A stretch of DNA of 34,898 bases from Methanobacteriota archaeon (GTDB taxonomy: Archaea; Thermoplasmatota; E2; DHVEG-1): the NCBI GenBank assembly GCA_026394495.1, contig JAPKYE010000024.1, forward strand, positions 1 to 34,898, given 5' to 3'. The position numbers and the translations under genes were made by a program. Under the pieces are notes generated by a model that searched no databases, was not told the DNA's origin, and worked only from the letters and a program-made list of their open reading frames with translations. Position 1 is the stretch's first letter. The number at the start of each line of letters is the position of its first letter. Below, piece after piece: positions 1 through 8,262 of this stretch.

Positions 1-2
1 AT

Positions 3-1172
3 ACTGGGAGTAACACCTGGGATAATGGATATTCTTCCGGGGGTAATTCCTGGAGCGATCACGTAGGTGTTGACGAGTACCATGGAATAAATCAAGATAT
101 TTCAGGGAGTGATGGTTTTGGAGATACTCACTACAGTATATCTGGTGGTAGCAATCAAGATCACTATCCGTTATACACCGGAAATAAAAAACCAACCGCG
201 ACAATCCATACTATAGATCCCACAACAGCATCATATGGGGCAACAATTTTTTTCAGTGGTGGCGGTATTGATCAAGATGGTTCTATTGTCCAATATAGTT
301 GGATTTCCAACAGAGATGGTCAGCTTTATCTTGGTTCTGATTCATCATTCAGCACCTCAAGTTTGTCGTCGGGAATACATGAAATATCGTTCACTGTAAA
401 GGATAACGTCGGAGATTGGTCAAATCCTGCAACTGCGATAGTCACCATCATTGCGCCACAGAATCAGAAACCTGTCGCTCATATTGTTTCGATAAATCCT
501 ACGCAAACCTCGTTTGGATCTCTAGTATATTTTTATGGATATGGAAACGATGAGGGAACGATCATTGCATACAAATGGACATCAAGTATTGATGGAGTAT
601 TTGGTACGCAGCAGTCTTTCAATAGATCCAATTTATCTGTGGGCAATCATTTAATTTCGTTTCAGGTGATGGACAGCCAAGGGCTGTGGTCGGATGAAGA
701 TGCACGGTCGCTTGTTGTTGTATCGACTTCATCGGCGTTGAACCTTCCCCCGGTTGCTATTGCTGGTGGTCCCTATTCAGCTGTTGTGAACATATCACTA
801 AGCTTTGATGCATCGCAGAGTCATGATCAAGATCCTCAGGGGTCCATTGTTTCCTATGTGTGGAATTTTGGAGATGATACAACAGCAAATGGAGTTCAGG
901 TGGAACATATTTATGCAGCATCGGGGAATTATACGGTGACACTGCAAGTTACAGATAACAACGGGACAAAAACAACTGCAACAACACAGGCATCGGTCTA
1001 TAAACCTGGTGAACTGCCAATTAATGGCGGTAGTAATGGAGATGGATCTACTGAAACTCCTGACAACGGTATTTCGTTTGATATTCCTTGGATGATCGTA
1101 GTACCTGTTGCAGGTGTTTTGATTTTTGTTGGTATCATCATAGGTTTTTTCTCTTGGATGAAACGATCATAA
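3..1172 (+). CDS. 5'-truncated secreted protein: NosD/beta-helix C-terminal cap, then tandem Ig/PKD-like domains and a C-terminal TM anchor
   Basis: Frame 3 is open from the window edge (TGSNTWDNGYSSGGNSWSDHVGVDEYHGINQDISGSDGFGDTHYSISGGSNQDHYPLYTGNKKPTATI...) into the listed ORF 363..1172. A PKD motif (PPVAIAGGPYSA...YVWNFGDDTTANG...VEHIYAASGNYTVTLQVTDNNG) and a C-terminal hydrophobic helix ending WMKRS are present. Stop is TAA. Confidence 0.85.
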   Translation, partial: TGSNTWDNGYSSGGNSWSDHVGVDEYHGINQDISGSDGFGDTHYSISGGSNQDHYPLYTGNKKPTATIHTIDPTTASYGATIFFSGGGIDQDGSIVQYSWISNRDGQLYLGSDSSFSTSSLSSGIHEISFTVKDNVGDWSNPATAIVTIIAPQNQKPVAHIVSINPTQTSFGSLVYFYGYGNDEGTIIAYKWTSSIDGVFGTQQSFNRSNLSVGNHLISFQVMDSQGLWSDEDARSLVVVSTSSALNLPPVAIAGGPYSAVVNISLSFDASQSHDQDPQGSIVSYVWNFGDDTTANGVQVEHIYAASGNYTVTLQVTDNNGTKTTATTQASVYKPGELPINGGSNGDGSTETPDNGISFDIPWMIVVPVAGVLIFVGIIIGFFSWMKRS

Positions 1173-1231
1173 AAAAATCATGAGGAAATCTTTATTAGAT
1201 AATCAATTCATCTCTAGTGGGGGTTGTTGTA

Positions 1232-1579
1232 ATGAATGAGGACGTAGTTTTTATCAAGAAAGGAGAATCAAAAAGCAAGATGGCACGGCCTGGAAAACTG
1301 TATCATTTGATGGTCAAATCGGAACATATGGAAACTATTATCGCAGAGCTTGATCCTCATGCAGAGTCACGATGGTTCCAACATGATGGTGAAGAAATGC
1401 ATGTCGTCATCCAAGGTGAATTGGAATACACAGTCGATGAGCATTCCTACAAACTCAATGAAGGCGATATTCTTTGGCATAAATCAAACTTGAAACATCG
1501 TGCAAAAAACATTGGCAGTGAAAAAGTCGTCTATATGACGATTGGGACGCCGCCGACGTTCATGTGGAGTATGTTATAA
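1232..1579 (+). CDS. Cupin-domain protein
   Basis: HDGEEMHVVIQGELEYTVDEHSYKLNEGDILWHKSNLKHRAKN is a cupin motif. The ORF track starts at GTG 1217; the internal ATG at 1232 is an alternative start. Confidence 0.8.
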   Translation: MNEDVVFIKKGESKSKMARPGKLYHLMVKSEHMETIIAELDPHAESRWFQHDGEEMHVVIQGELEYTVDEHSYKLNEGDILWHKSNLKHRAKNIGSEKVVYMTIGTPPTFMWSML

Positions 1580-2374
1580 TTCATCCACGTAGAAGCAATC
1601 GCCGCTTGTGATTGTTTTATGTTCCCCTGCATCAGTCTGGATTTGTAAGAAACCCGATGAGTCGATGCTTAATGCTTTACCGCGAATAGTCTCCTTCTTG
1701 GTTCGGATCTCTACATGTTTTCCCAATGTATCTGACCATAGGCTCCATTCACGAAGAAGCATCTCAGATTCTTCATGGAGGAACCTTGCGTAGTATTCTT
1801 CAAAGAATAAAAAGAACACGACGAGGAATTGTTCATAGTCAACTGGTTTTTTCAGCTCTTTTGACAATGACGTCGCAGATAGTAAAAGGTCTTTGGGTAA
1901 AGTTGTCACGTCAACGTTGAGGTTGACTCCTACACCTAGGACGACGTACGACGGTGACGTCGGACCTGCCTCGGATTCAAGGAGAATCCCTGAGACTTTC
2001 TTTCGTTTGATTCGAACATCGTTAGGCCATTTGATCGTAGGTTGTATCCCGAGGGTTTGGATGGTTTTCGCAACTGCTAGCGAAACAAGTAGTGGTAGCA
2101 CTGTTGTGGCACTTAGTGGTATCCTCGGCCGGAGGATAAATGAGAGATACAGTCCGCCTTTTGGCGACTACCACCGTCGGTCATATCGTCCTCGGCCTTG
2201 AAGCTGTGTCTTTGCTAAAACAACTGTTCCTTCTACTGCACCATTTTGTGCGAGGTATTTTGCCTCGGAATTTGTTGAGGATACCTCATCAAAAAACACG
2301 ATCTTTTTTACAAGTCCTCGTTGTAATCGCTGTATCATTGCTCCAGGATCGCTTGGGAAAATACGTTCGCGCAT
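1574..2374 (-). pseudogene. birA: Biotin--[acetyl-CoA/pyruvate carboxylase] ligase interrupted by one in-frame TAG (2168..2170, minus strand)
   Basis: ORFs 2168..2374 and 1574..2101 share one frame. The intervening 22 codons are open (SPKGGLYLSFILRPRIPLSATT). The joined protein reads ...TQLQGRGRYDRRW*SPKGGLYLSFILRPRIPLSATTVLPLLVSLAVAKTIQTLGIQPTIKWPNDVRIKRKKVSGILLE..., which is canonical biotin ligase. Pseudogene, readthrough and sequencing error are not distinguishable here. Confidence 0.85.
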
Positions 2375-2403
2375 ACAATATCCTTTAGAGAATACCTTGT
2401 ACT

Positions 2404-3861
2404 TTATTTTTGTTGAGCATTTGCAGCTATGATGACTGCTTGTACAGCGGCCATCGCCGCAGCTGTTTTCGGAGTATTTGACTGTGCTTTGGTTTCTTTG
2501 ACGTATTCAACGACTTTTTCAAGGATCTGGTATCGCGGGATGAAACTAGTGTTATAATCGCCTGATTTCCAGTTGGGATGATCCATGACAACCTGATGAA
2601 ATGGGATATTATGTCGTACGCCGCCGATCTGAAATTCCCAGAGTGCTCGTTTCATCCGTTCAATCGCTCGTGGTCTATCCTCAGCCCAGACGATGAGTTT
2701 AGCGATCATTGAATCATAGAATGGTGGAATCGTGAATCCTTGGTACACACCTGAGTCGACCCGTATTCCTGGTCCGCTTGGTTCTGCGTAACGGAGTATT
2801 TTTGCTGGAGCGGGCATGAAGTTATTCAATGGATCTTCAGCGTTGACACGGCATTCGATCGCGTGCCCCCGCGGTTTTATGTCTTTTTGATCGTATTCAA
2901 GGGGAAGACCTGATGCGACACGTAGCTGCTCACGGGCAAGATCGACACCAGTTGTTATCTCGGTGATAGGGTGTTCCACCTGCAGACGCGTGTTCATCTC
3001 AAGGAAAAAATATTTACCATTTTTAAACATGAACTCACAGGTCCCTGCGTTGTAGTATCCAGCTGTTTTTGCAGCGAGAACTGCTTGTTCGCCGATCTCT
3101 TTACGTAACTCAGGCGTCAACGCTGTTGATGGTGTTTCCTCGATGAGTTTCTGATGGCGCCTCTGCACACTGCATTCCCGCTCGTAACAATGAATCAGAT
3201 GTTTTTTCTTATCGCCAATCACCTGAAATTCGATGTGACGGGGATCTTCGATGAATTTCTCGATAAAAACCGAATCATCGCCAAACGAGTTTTTTGCAAG
3301 CTGACGAACCGATACAAGTGCTTGTTCCATCTCAGGTTCGTTATCCACTTTTTTTATCCCGATACCACCGCCGCCAGCAGAGGCCTTAAGCATAATCGGA
3401 TACCCGATCTCATGTGCAATGTCTTTGGCGCGTTCATGATCTGCGATCGCCTCAGTTACCCCTGGAACCACAGAGACTCCTGCCTTGATCATGGATTTCT
3501 TTGATTCAATCTTTGAGCCCATGAGCTCCATTGCGGATACAGGTGGACCGATGAATTCGATCCCGTTTTTTTTGCACATCCCAGCAAACGTTGAGTTCTC
3601 CGCAAGAAAACCATATCCGGGGTGGATTCCTTCTGCTTTGCATTTCAATGCGACATCGATGAGTTTGTCTTTATTCAGATAGCTTTGGCTTGCTGGGCCA
3701 GGTCCGATATTGTATTTTTCATCTGCGTATTTGACAAATAGTGCGCTTTGATCTGCATCGGAATACACAGCAACTGTCGTGATTCCGAATTCTTTGCATG
3801 CGCGCATAATACGAACCGCAATTTCTCCGCGGTTTGCAATCAACACTTTATTGAGCATCAC
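2404..3861 (-). CDS. pycA: Pyruvate carboxylase subunit A (biotin carboxylase / ATP-grasp)
   Basis: MLNKVLIANRGEIAVRIMRACKEFG..., KASAGGGGIGIKKV, EMNTRLQVEHPITEITTGVDL: biotin carboxylase signatures. It sits directly downstream of pycB. Confidence 0.95.
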   Translation of the reverse strand: MMLNKVLIANRGEIAVRIMRACKEFGITTVAVYSDADQSALFVKYADEKYNIGPGPASQSYLNKDKLIDVALKCKAEGIHPGYGFLAENSTFAGMCKKNGIEFIGPPVSAMELMGSKIESKKSMIKAGVSVVPGVTEAIADHERAKDIAHEIGYPIMLKASAGGGGIGIKKVDNEPEMEQALVSVRQLAKNSFGDDSVFIEKFIEDPRHIEFQVIGDKKKHLIHCYERECSVQRRHQKLIEETPSTALTPELRKEIGEQAVLAAKTAGYYNAGTCEFMFKNGKYFFLEMNTRLQVEHPITEITTGVDLAREQLRVASGLPLEYDQKDIKPRGHAIECRVNAEDPLNNFMPAPAKILRYAEPSGPGIRVDSGVYQGFTIPPFYDSMIAKLIVWAEDRPRAIERMKRALWEFQIGGVRHNIPFHQVVMDHPNWKSGDYNTSFIPRYQILEKVVEYVKETKAQSNTPKTAAAMAAVQAVIIAANAQQK

Positions 3862-3882
3862 AAAACCCTTTCCTTTTTTTGT

Positions 3883-5709
3883 TTAGAGGATTTGCATGAG
3901 CAGATCCCCGTTTGCCACAGGCATTCCTTCTTTAACAAAGATTTCTTTTACTTCGCCTTCACGCTCAGAGCTGATTTCTTGTTCCATCTTCATTGCTTCA
4001 ACGGTTGCGATGATTGTGCCTTTCTTGACTTTATCTCCTTTTTTTACCTTGATTTTTAGGATTGTTCCCTGCATGTTGGATTTCACGCCGCCTTCGACAT
4101 CAGTGGGTTTCGCAGCTGCTGCAGCTGATCCTGCTCCGGCAACCATGAATCCTCCGGTGGGAATTACTTTTACTGTATAGGGTTCTCCGTCAACCTCAAC
4201 TTCGTACTCTGTCGGTATCTGCGCGGGCGTACCTTTGCGTTTCTCTGGTGGTTCGATTTCCAGCCACAGCTGTTTATGCTCGGGGAATGATTGTTTTATC
4301 ATCGCTCTTGTGAACTGATGATCGATAGGTAATGGGAGTTGATCTGAGGTGAACTCAGCACGTGCCTCTCCTTTCAAAAACTTTAGTCCAACCGCAGAAT
4401 ACAAAATATATGTCATGATGTCTTCGTCTTTTTTTATGAGTCGTCCACCATCGATCTCCATGAGTTCTTTCTTTTTCTCGTTCCATATGGGTTTCAAGAG
4501 GTCAGATGGTCGGCATTCAATGACTTCTTCTTTCCATTTCGGACCTAGAACCTTTTTCATGATCTCTGGGTGTATTTCTGCTGGTGGTTTCCCATACATT
4601 CCTCTGCAGTAGTCTTTTGTCTCTTTGGGGATAACCTTGTATCTGCCGTGCAGAACGTTCATCACTGCTTGGACACCGACGACTTGACTTGTTGGAGTGA
4701 CTAGTGGCGGGTATCCGAGTTCTTCGCGTACGCGGGCTGTTTCTGTGAGGATTTCTCGGTATTTGTCGCGGGCTCCTTGTTCTTCAAGTTGGAAGATTAA
4801 ATTTGAGAGCATGCCACCGGGGACTTGATGAAGGGTGACACTTGGGTCGACTTTTAATGCGTCGAATCGGTGGAGATGCCGGTATTTTTCCCATATTTTA
4901 AGGAAATATTCTCTGCATTCGATGAGAAGTGCAAGATCGTAGTTGGTATCCCATTCTGTTCCTTGTAACGCTGCGACAACGCTTTCTGTTGCGGGAGCAG
5001 CTGTGCCACCGGAGATCGGAGACATCGCGGTATCAAGGATATCTGCGCCTGCTTCAACAGCTCGTTGATATGCCATCCCTGTCATTCCGCTGGTACAATG
5101 AGAGTGAAGGTCCATGGGTAGTTTGATTCCTTCGTCTTTGCATCCTTTGATGATGTCGTAGGCACGTTTTGGGGAAATCATCCCTGCCATATCTTTTATG
5201 CAGAGTGAGTCTGCACCCATTTTTTCTAGTTGTTTGAATTTATCAACAAAATACTCAACAGTATGTATTGGGGAGATCGTATAACTAAGACATGCTTGGA
5301 CGTGTCCGCCGTTTTCTTTTGCTGCTTTCATCGGGGTTTCCATGTTTCGCAGGTCATTGAGTGCATCGAAAATACGGAAGTAGTCGATCCCGTTTTTCTT
5401 TGCGTAGTAGATGAATTTCTCTACGACGTCATCTGGGAAATTCCAGTATGCGACGATGTTCATCGCCCGTTCCAGCATCTGAAGTGGTGTGTTTGGCATT
5501 GCTTCTTTGAGTTTTTTTAGTCTCATCCAGGGGTCTTCGTTGAGGTAGCGTATTGCGACGTCAAAGGTTGCTCCGCCCCATATTTCAAGTGAGAAAAATC
5601 CGACTTGGTCTATTTTTGATGCTATGGGTAACATATCTTCTGTTCGCATTCGTGTCGCTAATAGTGACTGGTGTGCATCTCGAAATATCATTTCATGTAG
5701 TTGAACCAT
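3883..5709 (-). CDS. pycB: Pyruvate carboxylase subunit B (carboxyltransferase plus biotin carrier domain)
   Basis: FRDAHQSLLATRMRTEDMLPIA carboxyltransferase N-terminus and a C-terminal biotinyl domain with VEAMKMEQE. Confidence 0.95.
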   Translation of the reverse strand: MVQLHEMIFRDAHQSLLATRMRTEDMLPIASKIDQVGFFSLEIWGGATFDVAIRYLNEDPWMRLKKLKEAMPNTPLQMLERAMNIVAYWNFPDDVVEKFIYYAKKNGIDYFRIFDALNDLRNMETPMKAAKENGGHVQACLSYTISPIHTVEYFVDKFKQLEKMGADSLCIKDMAGMISPKRAYDIIKGCKDEGIKLPMDLHSHCTSGMTGMAYQRAVEAGADILDTAMSPISGGTAAPATESVVAALQGTEWDTNYDLALLIECREYFLKIWEKYRHLHRFDALKVDPSVTLHQVPGGMLSNLIFQLEEQGARDKYREILTETARVREELGYPPLVTPTSQVVGVQAVMNVLHGRYKVIPKETKDYCRGMYGKPPAEIHPEIMKKVLGPKWKEEVIECRPSDLLKPIWNEKKKELMEIDGGRLIKKDEDIMTYILYSAVGLKFLKGEARAEFTSDQLPLPIDHQFTRAMIKQSFPEHKQLWLEIEPPEKRKGTPAQIPTEYEVEVDGEPYTVKVIPTGGFMVAGAGSAAAAAKPTDVEGGVKSNMQGTILKIKVKKGDKVKKGTIIATVEAMKMEQEISSEREGEVKEIFVKEGMPVANGDLLMQIL

Positions 5710-5903
5710 GTTTTTTTGCCTCCATTTTTTTTCAACGTAAATATGTGTTGTGTTGAATGGATTAGTTACAAACGAGGAAAAGGTATCTTGTTGTCATACT
5801 TAAGAATATCGGGGTGTGGTTTTTCAGGAGTAATAATAAAAAATGGTATATGGAATAAAAATCTTATTCTGTTTGATTGTTTACACCTTGAATGTATAGC
5901 AAA

Positions 5904-5917
5904 TTTTTAATATATGC
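5904..5917 (+). promoter_or_regulatory. Candidate archaeal TATA-box region for the 5956 gene
   Basis: tttttaatatatgc about 40 nt upstream of ATG 5956. Motif match by eye only. Confidence 0.35.
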
Positions 5918-5955
5918 TCATTATTTAGCCAACCCTAAAACCAAGGGAAACTGTT

Positions 5956-7983
5956 ATGAAAAACATATTTTTGATTATCGTTGTAAGTATTCTTTTACTT
6001 TCTCCATCGGCAACATTGTTGTCGTCTGCAGGAAAAACTGGTGAAATCTCTGTTGGAACAATTGTTCTTTCGTATCGAAATGTGACCATGTATGCGCCTG
6101 CCGTTGCTCAGACTGACAACGGATATGTTGGGGTGATTTCAACAATCACGGTCACTATTCAGGATAATGGAAATGGACGGGTTTTTGTTGATACCCTTCC
6201 TCTGGCACAGATTGATATGCAGGGGTCTGCACGTTTGGCGGTAAAAGTCGCTGGTGCAATTGTGAAAAACGATAATACTTCGTCAATTGATCCGTCGCAA
6301 TACGATTATTTTTTTGTTGTTCGTACCTCATCCCCGGTCATTGGTGGTCCTTCAGCTGGTGCTGTGATGACTGTGGCGACAATAGCACTTCTTGAGAATT
6401 GGACTATTGATAATAGTACAGTGATGACGGGTATGATTGATCCTGATGGAAGCGTTGGTCCGATTGGTGGTATCCCTTATAAAATAGATGCGGCAAACTC
6501 TGTTGGTGCCCGGCGGTTTTTGATCCCGAAAGGACAGATGACGTATACGGAGACTGTGACAGAGACCACGGTGAATAATGGTAGGACGCAGATTGTCTCT
6601 CGTCCAGTGACACGGAACGTCTCGGAGTATGCGTTGACGAATTACGGCATTGAGGTAGCTGAAGTGGAAGATGTTAACGATGCGCTTCTGTACATGACGG
6701 GTCATATGTTTTTTACGCCTCAGGCAGACGGAGAGATTACGACAGAGCAGTATCGGGAATCAATGGAGCCTATTGCATCTATGCTGCTTACGCGGGCGAG
6801 GACTTCGTATGAAAACGCAACCAGTGCTTTTGATAATTCATCTATTCCAAATTACTATCCGTTTTATTATGAGAATCAAATCACTGATATCTATAATGAA
6901 GCAAAAACGAATCTTTTGCAATCGGAAAACTGGTTTGATCAAGAATTATTTTATACAAGTACAAGTAAGTCGTTTCAGTCATTGATTGGTTCTCGTTATG
7001 TGTCGTATGCGTGCGCGTATTTTAACTCAACGGATGAGAAACAGTATATTGTATCTCTGTTAAATGAGGCATTGGATCTTCATGGTATTCGAAGTAATGA
7101 TGCGAAGAACGCTGAGATTGTTGGTATGATTTCTCTTCAATGTGTTGGGGCAGCGCAGACCAGGGTTTTTGAGGCTCAGACATATCTTGATGATGCGCAG
7201 AGTAGTATCGACAAAAATGATTATCTTACTGCGTTGTATAAGATAGCGTTTGCGGTGGAACGCAGTGAGAGCGTCGGCTGGTGGTTGCGTATTGGGTTGC
7301 AGTTCAATGATACAAATGATATCAATGCGTCTTCTCTTTCGATGTTAACTGAGGAGTATATTGATGATGCCCAGCAGGCGATAACGTATTCAGGTGTGAT
7401 TCTTGATGAGGTCGGGCAGTCGTCGCAGTATCTTACCGATGCGGAAACGTTTCTAAGTTCTGCGCGTGATGAATTATCTGATGGGTATCCAGCGGCAGCG
7501 TTGTTCAAGTCACTGGAGGCGCTCGTGAATGCGAATCTTGCGTTGGAGCTTGTGGATAGTTCGACAAAGGATAAAATTGATCGTGCGCGAGAGCGAGCAA
7601 GTATCAGTATTGGTGCGCCTGTGCTCGCAGTGAGTTATTATGAGTATGCTCAGAGTCTTGCGAATGAATCGTCGTTTGACAGTGCGATTGTATATTACAA
7701 ATATAGTGATCTGATCGCGGGTGCGTTGCGTCTGACAACAAGTGTTTCAGGTAGTCAGTCTTCTAGGTATATTGGTGTGCCTGAGTTTTTGGTGCGGTCA
7801 TGGTGGTCCGGAATATTTGCGTCACTTGTATTTGTTCTGTTGTTTTTCTTGCTTGGTGGTCTTACTGGGTTTGGGATTGGTTTAATTGTCTGGGGGTTTT
7901 TCTCAAAAAGGCAGAAGAATAAATATTTCTCTGATCAGCAGATGCCGCGCAGCATTGAGGATTATTACAAAAAAAACAGGTAG
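5956..7983 (+). CDS. Membrane-anchored, exported Lon-like (S16-fold) serine protease, COG1750-like, without AAA+ domain
   Basis: N-terminal signal peptide, Lon-type protease domain with GGPSAGAVM (catalytic Ser) and GGIPYKIDAA (catalytic Lys), Ala-rich helical middle and C-terminal TM helix. Stop is TAG. Confidence 0.85.
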   Translation: MKNIFLIIVVSILLLSPSATLLSSAGKTGEISVGTIVLSYRNVTMYAPAVAQTDNGYVGVISTITVTIQDNGNGRVFVDTLPLAQIDMQGSARLAVKVAGAIVKNDNTSSIDPSQYDYFFVVRTSSPVIGGPSAGAVMTVATIALLENWTIDNSTVMTGMIDPDGSVGPIGGIPYKIDAANSVGARRFLIPKGQMTYTETVTETTVNNGRTQIVSRPVTRNVSEYALTNYGIEVAEVEDVNDALLYMTGHMFFTPQADGEITTEQYRESMEPIASMLLTRARTSYENATSAFDNSSIPNYYPFYYENQITDIYNEAKTNLLQSENWFDQELFYTSTSKSFQSLIGSRYVSYACAYFNSTDEKQYIVSLLNEALDLHGIRSNDAKNAEIVGMISLQCVGAAQTRVFEAQTYLDDAQSSIDKNDYLTALYKIAFAVERSESVGWWLRIGLQFNDTNDINASSLSMLTEEYIDDAQQAITYSGVILDEVGQSSQYLTDAETFLSSARDELSDGYPAAALFKSLEALVNANLALELVDSSTKDKIDRARERASISIGAPVLAVSYYEYAQSLANESSFDSAIVYYKYSDLIAGALRLTTSVSGSQSSRYIGVPEFLVRSWWSGIFASLVFVLLFFLLGGLTGFGIGLIVWGFFSKRQKNKYFSDQQMPRSIEDYYKKNR

Positions 7984-8040
7984 TATCGAGGTTTATTAAT
8001 TTTAATACTGGGTTGTTGCATAAAGATTATAGAACTCTGA

Positions 8041-8211
8041 ATGGGTCAAAAACTTGATCTTTTAGTATGAAAACCTCTTTTTGAGTTCAGCATCCGAAAT
8101 CTGAAATGTAAGGTATATGATGATGAAATTCTTATTCAGGAGTTGGCAAAGCAACAGAAAGATATTACTGAGGAATTAAAAGTCATAATGCCTAAAAAGT
8201 TGGGAATTTAG
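8041..8211 (+). pseudogene. Small disrupted ORF (in-frame TGA at 8068..8070) of unknown family
   Basis: ATG 8041 frame: MGQKLDLLV*KPLFEFSIRNLKCKVYDDEILIQELAKQQKDITEELKVIMPKKLGI*. Composition looks coding-like, but no family was recognised. Confidence 0.25.
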
Positions 8212-8262
8212 GAATATCAGTAAATATGTAATTTTTTTCGTAGTTGAAAGGTAAATAATTTT

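Noticed and set aside
2168-2170. Genome-wide reassignment of TAG to pyrrolysine
   Set aside because: At least five intact genes in the window end in TAG at natural C-termini (Lon-like 7983, PRC-like 15131, glyoxylate-reductase-like 15240, uvrB 29968, threonine dehydratase 31564). A complete TAG recoding is therefore unlikely; only site-specific or facultative insertion remains possible.
7984-8040. Readthrough extension of the Lon-like protein past TAG 7981
   Set aside because: The extension would be 19 non-descript residues after a natural-looking basic C-terminus (DYYKKNR).
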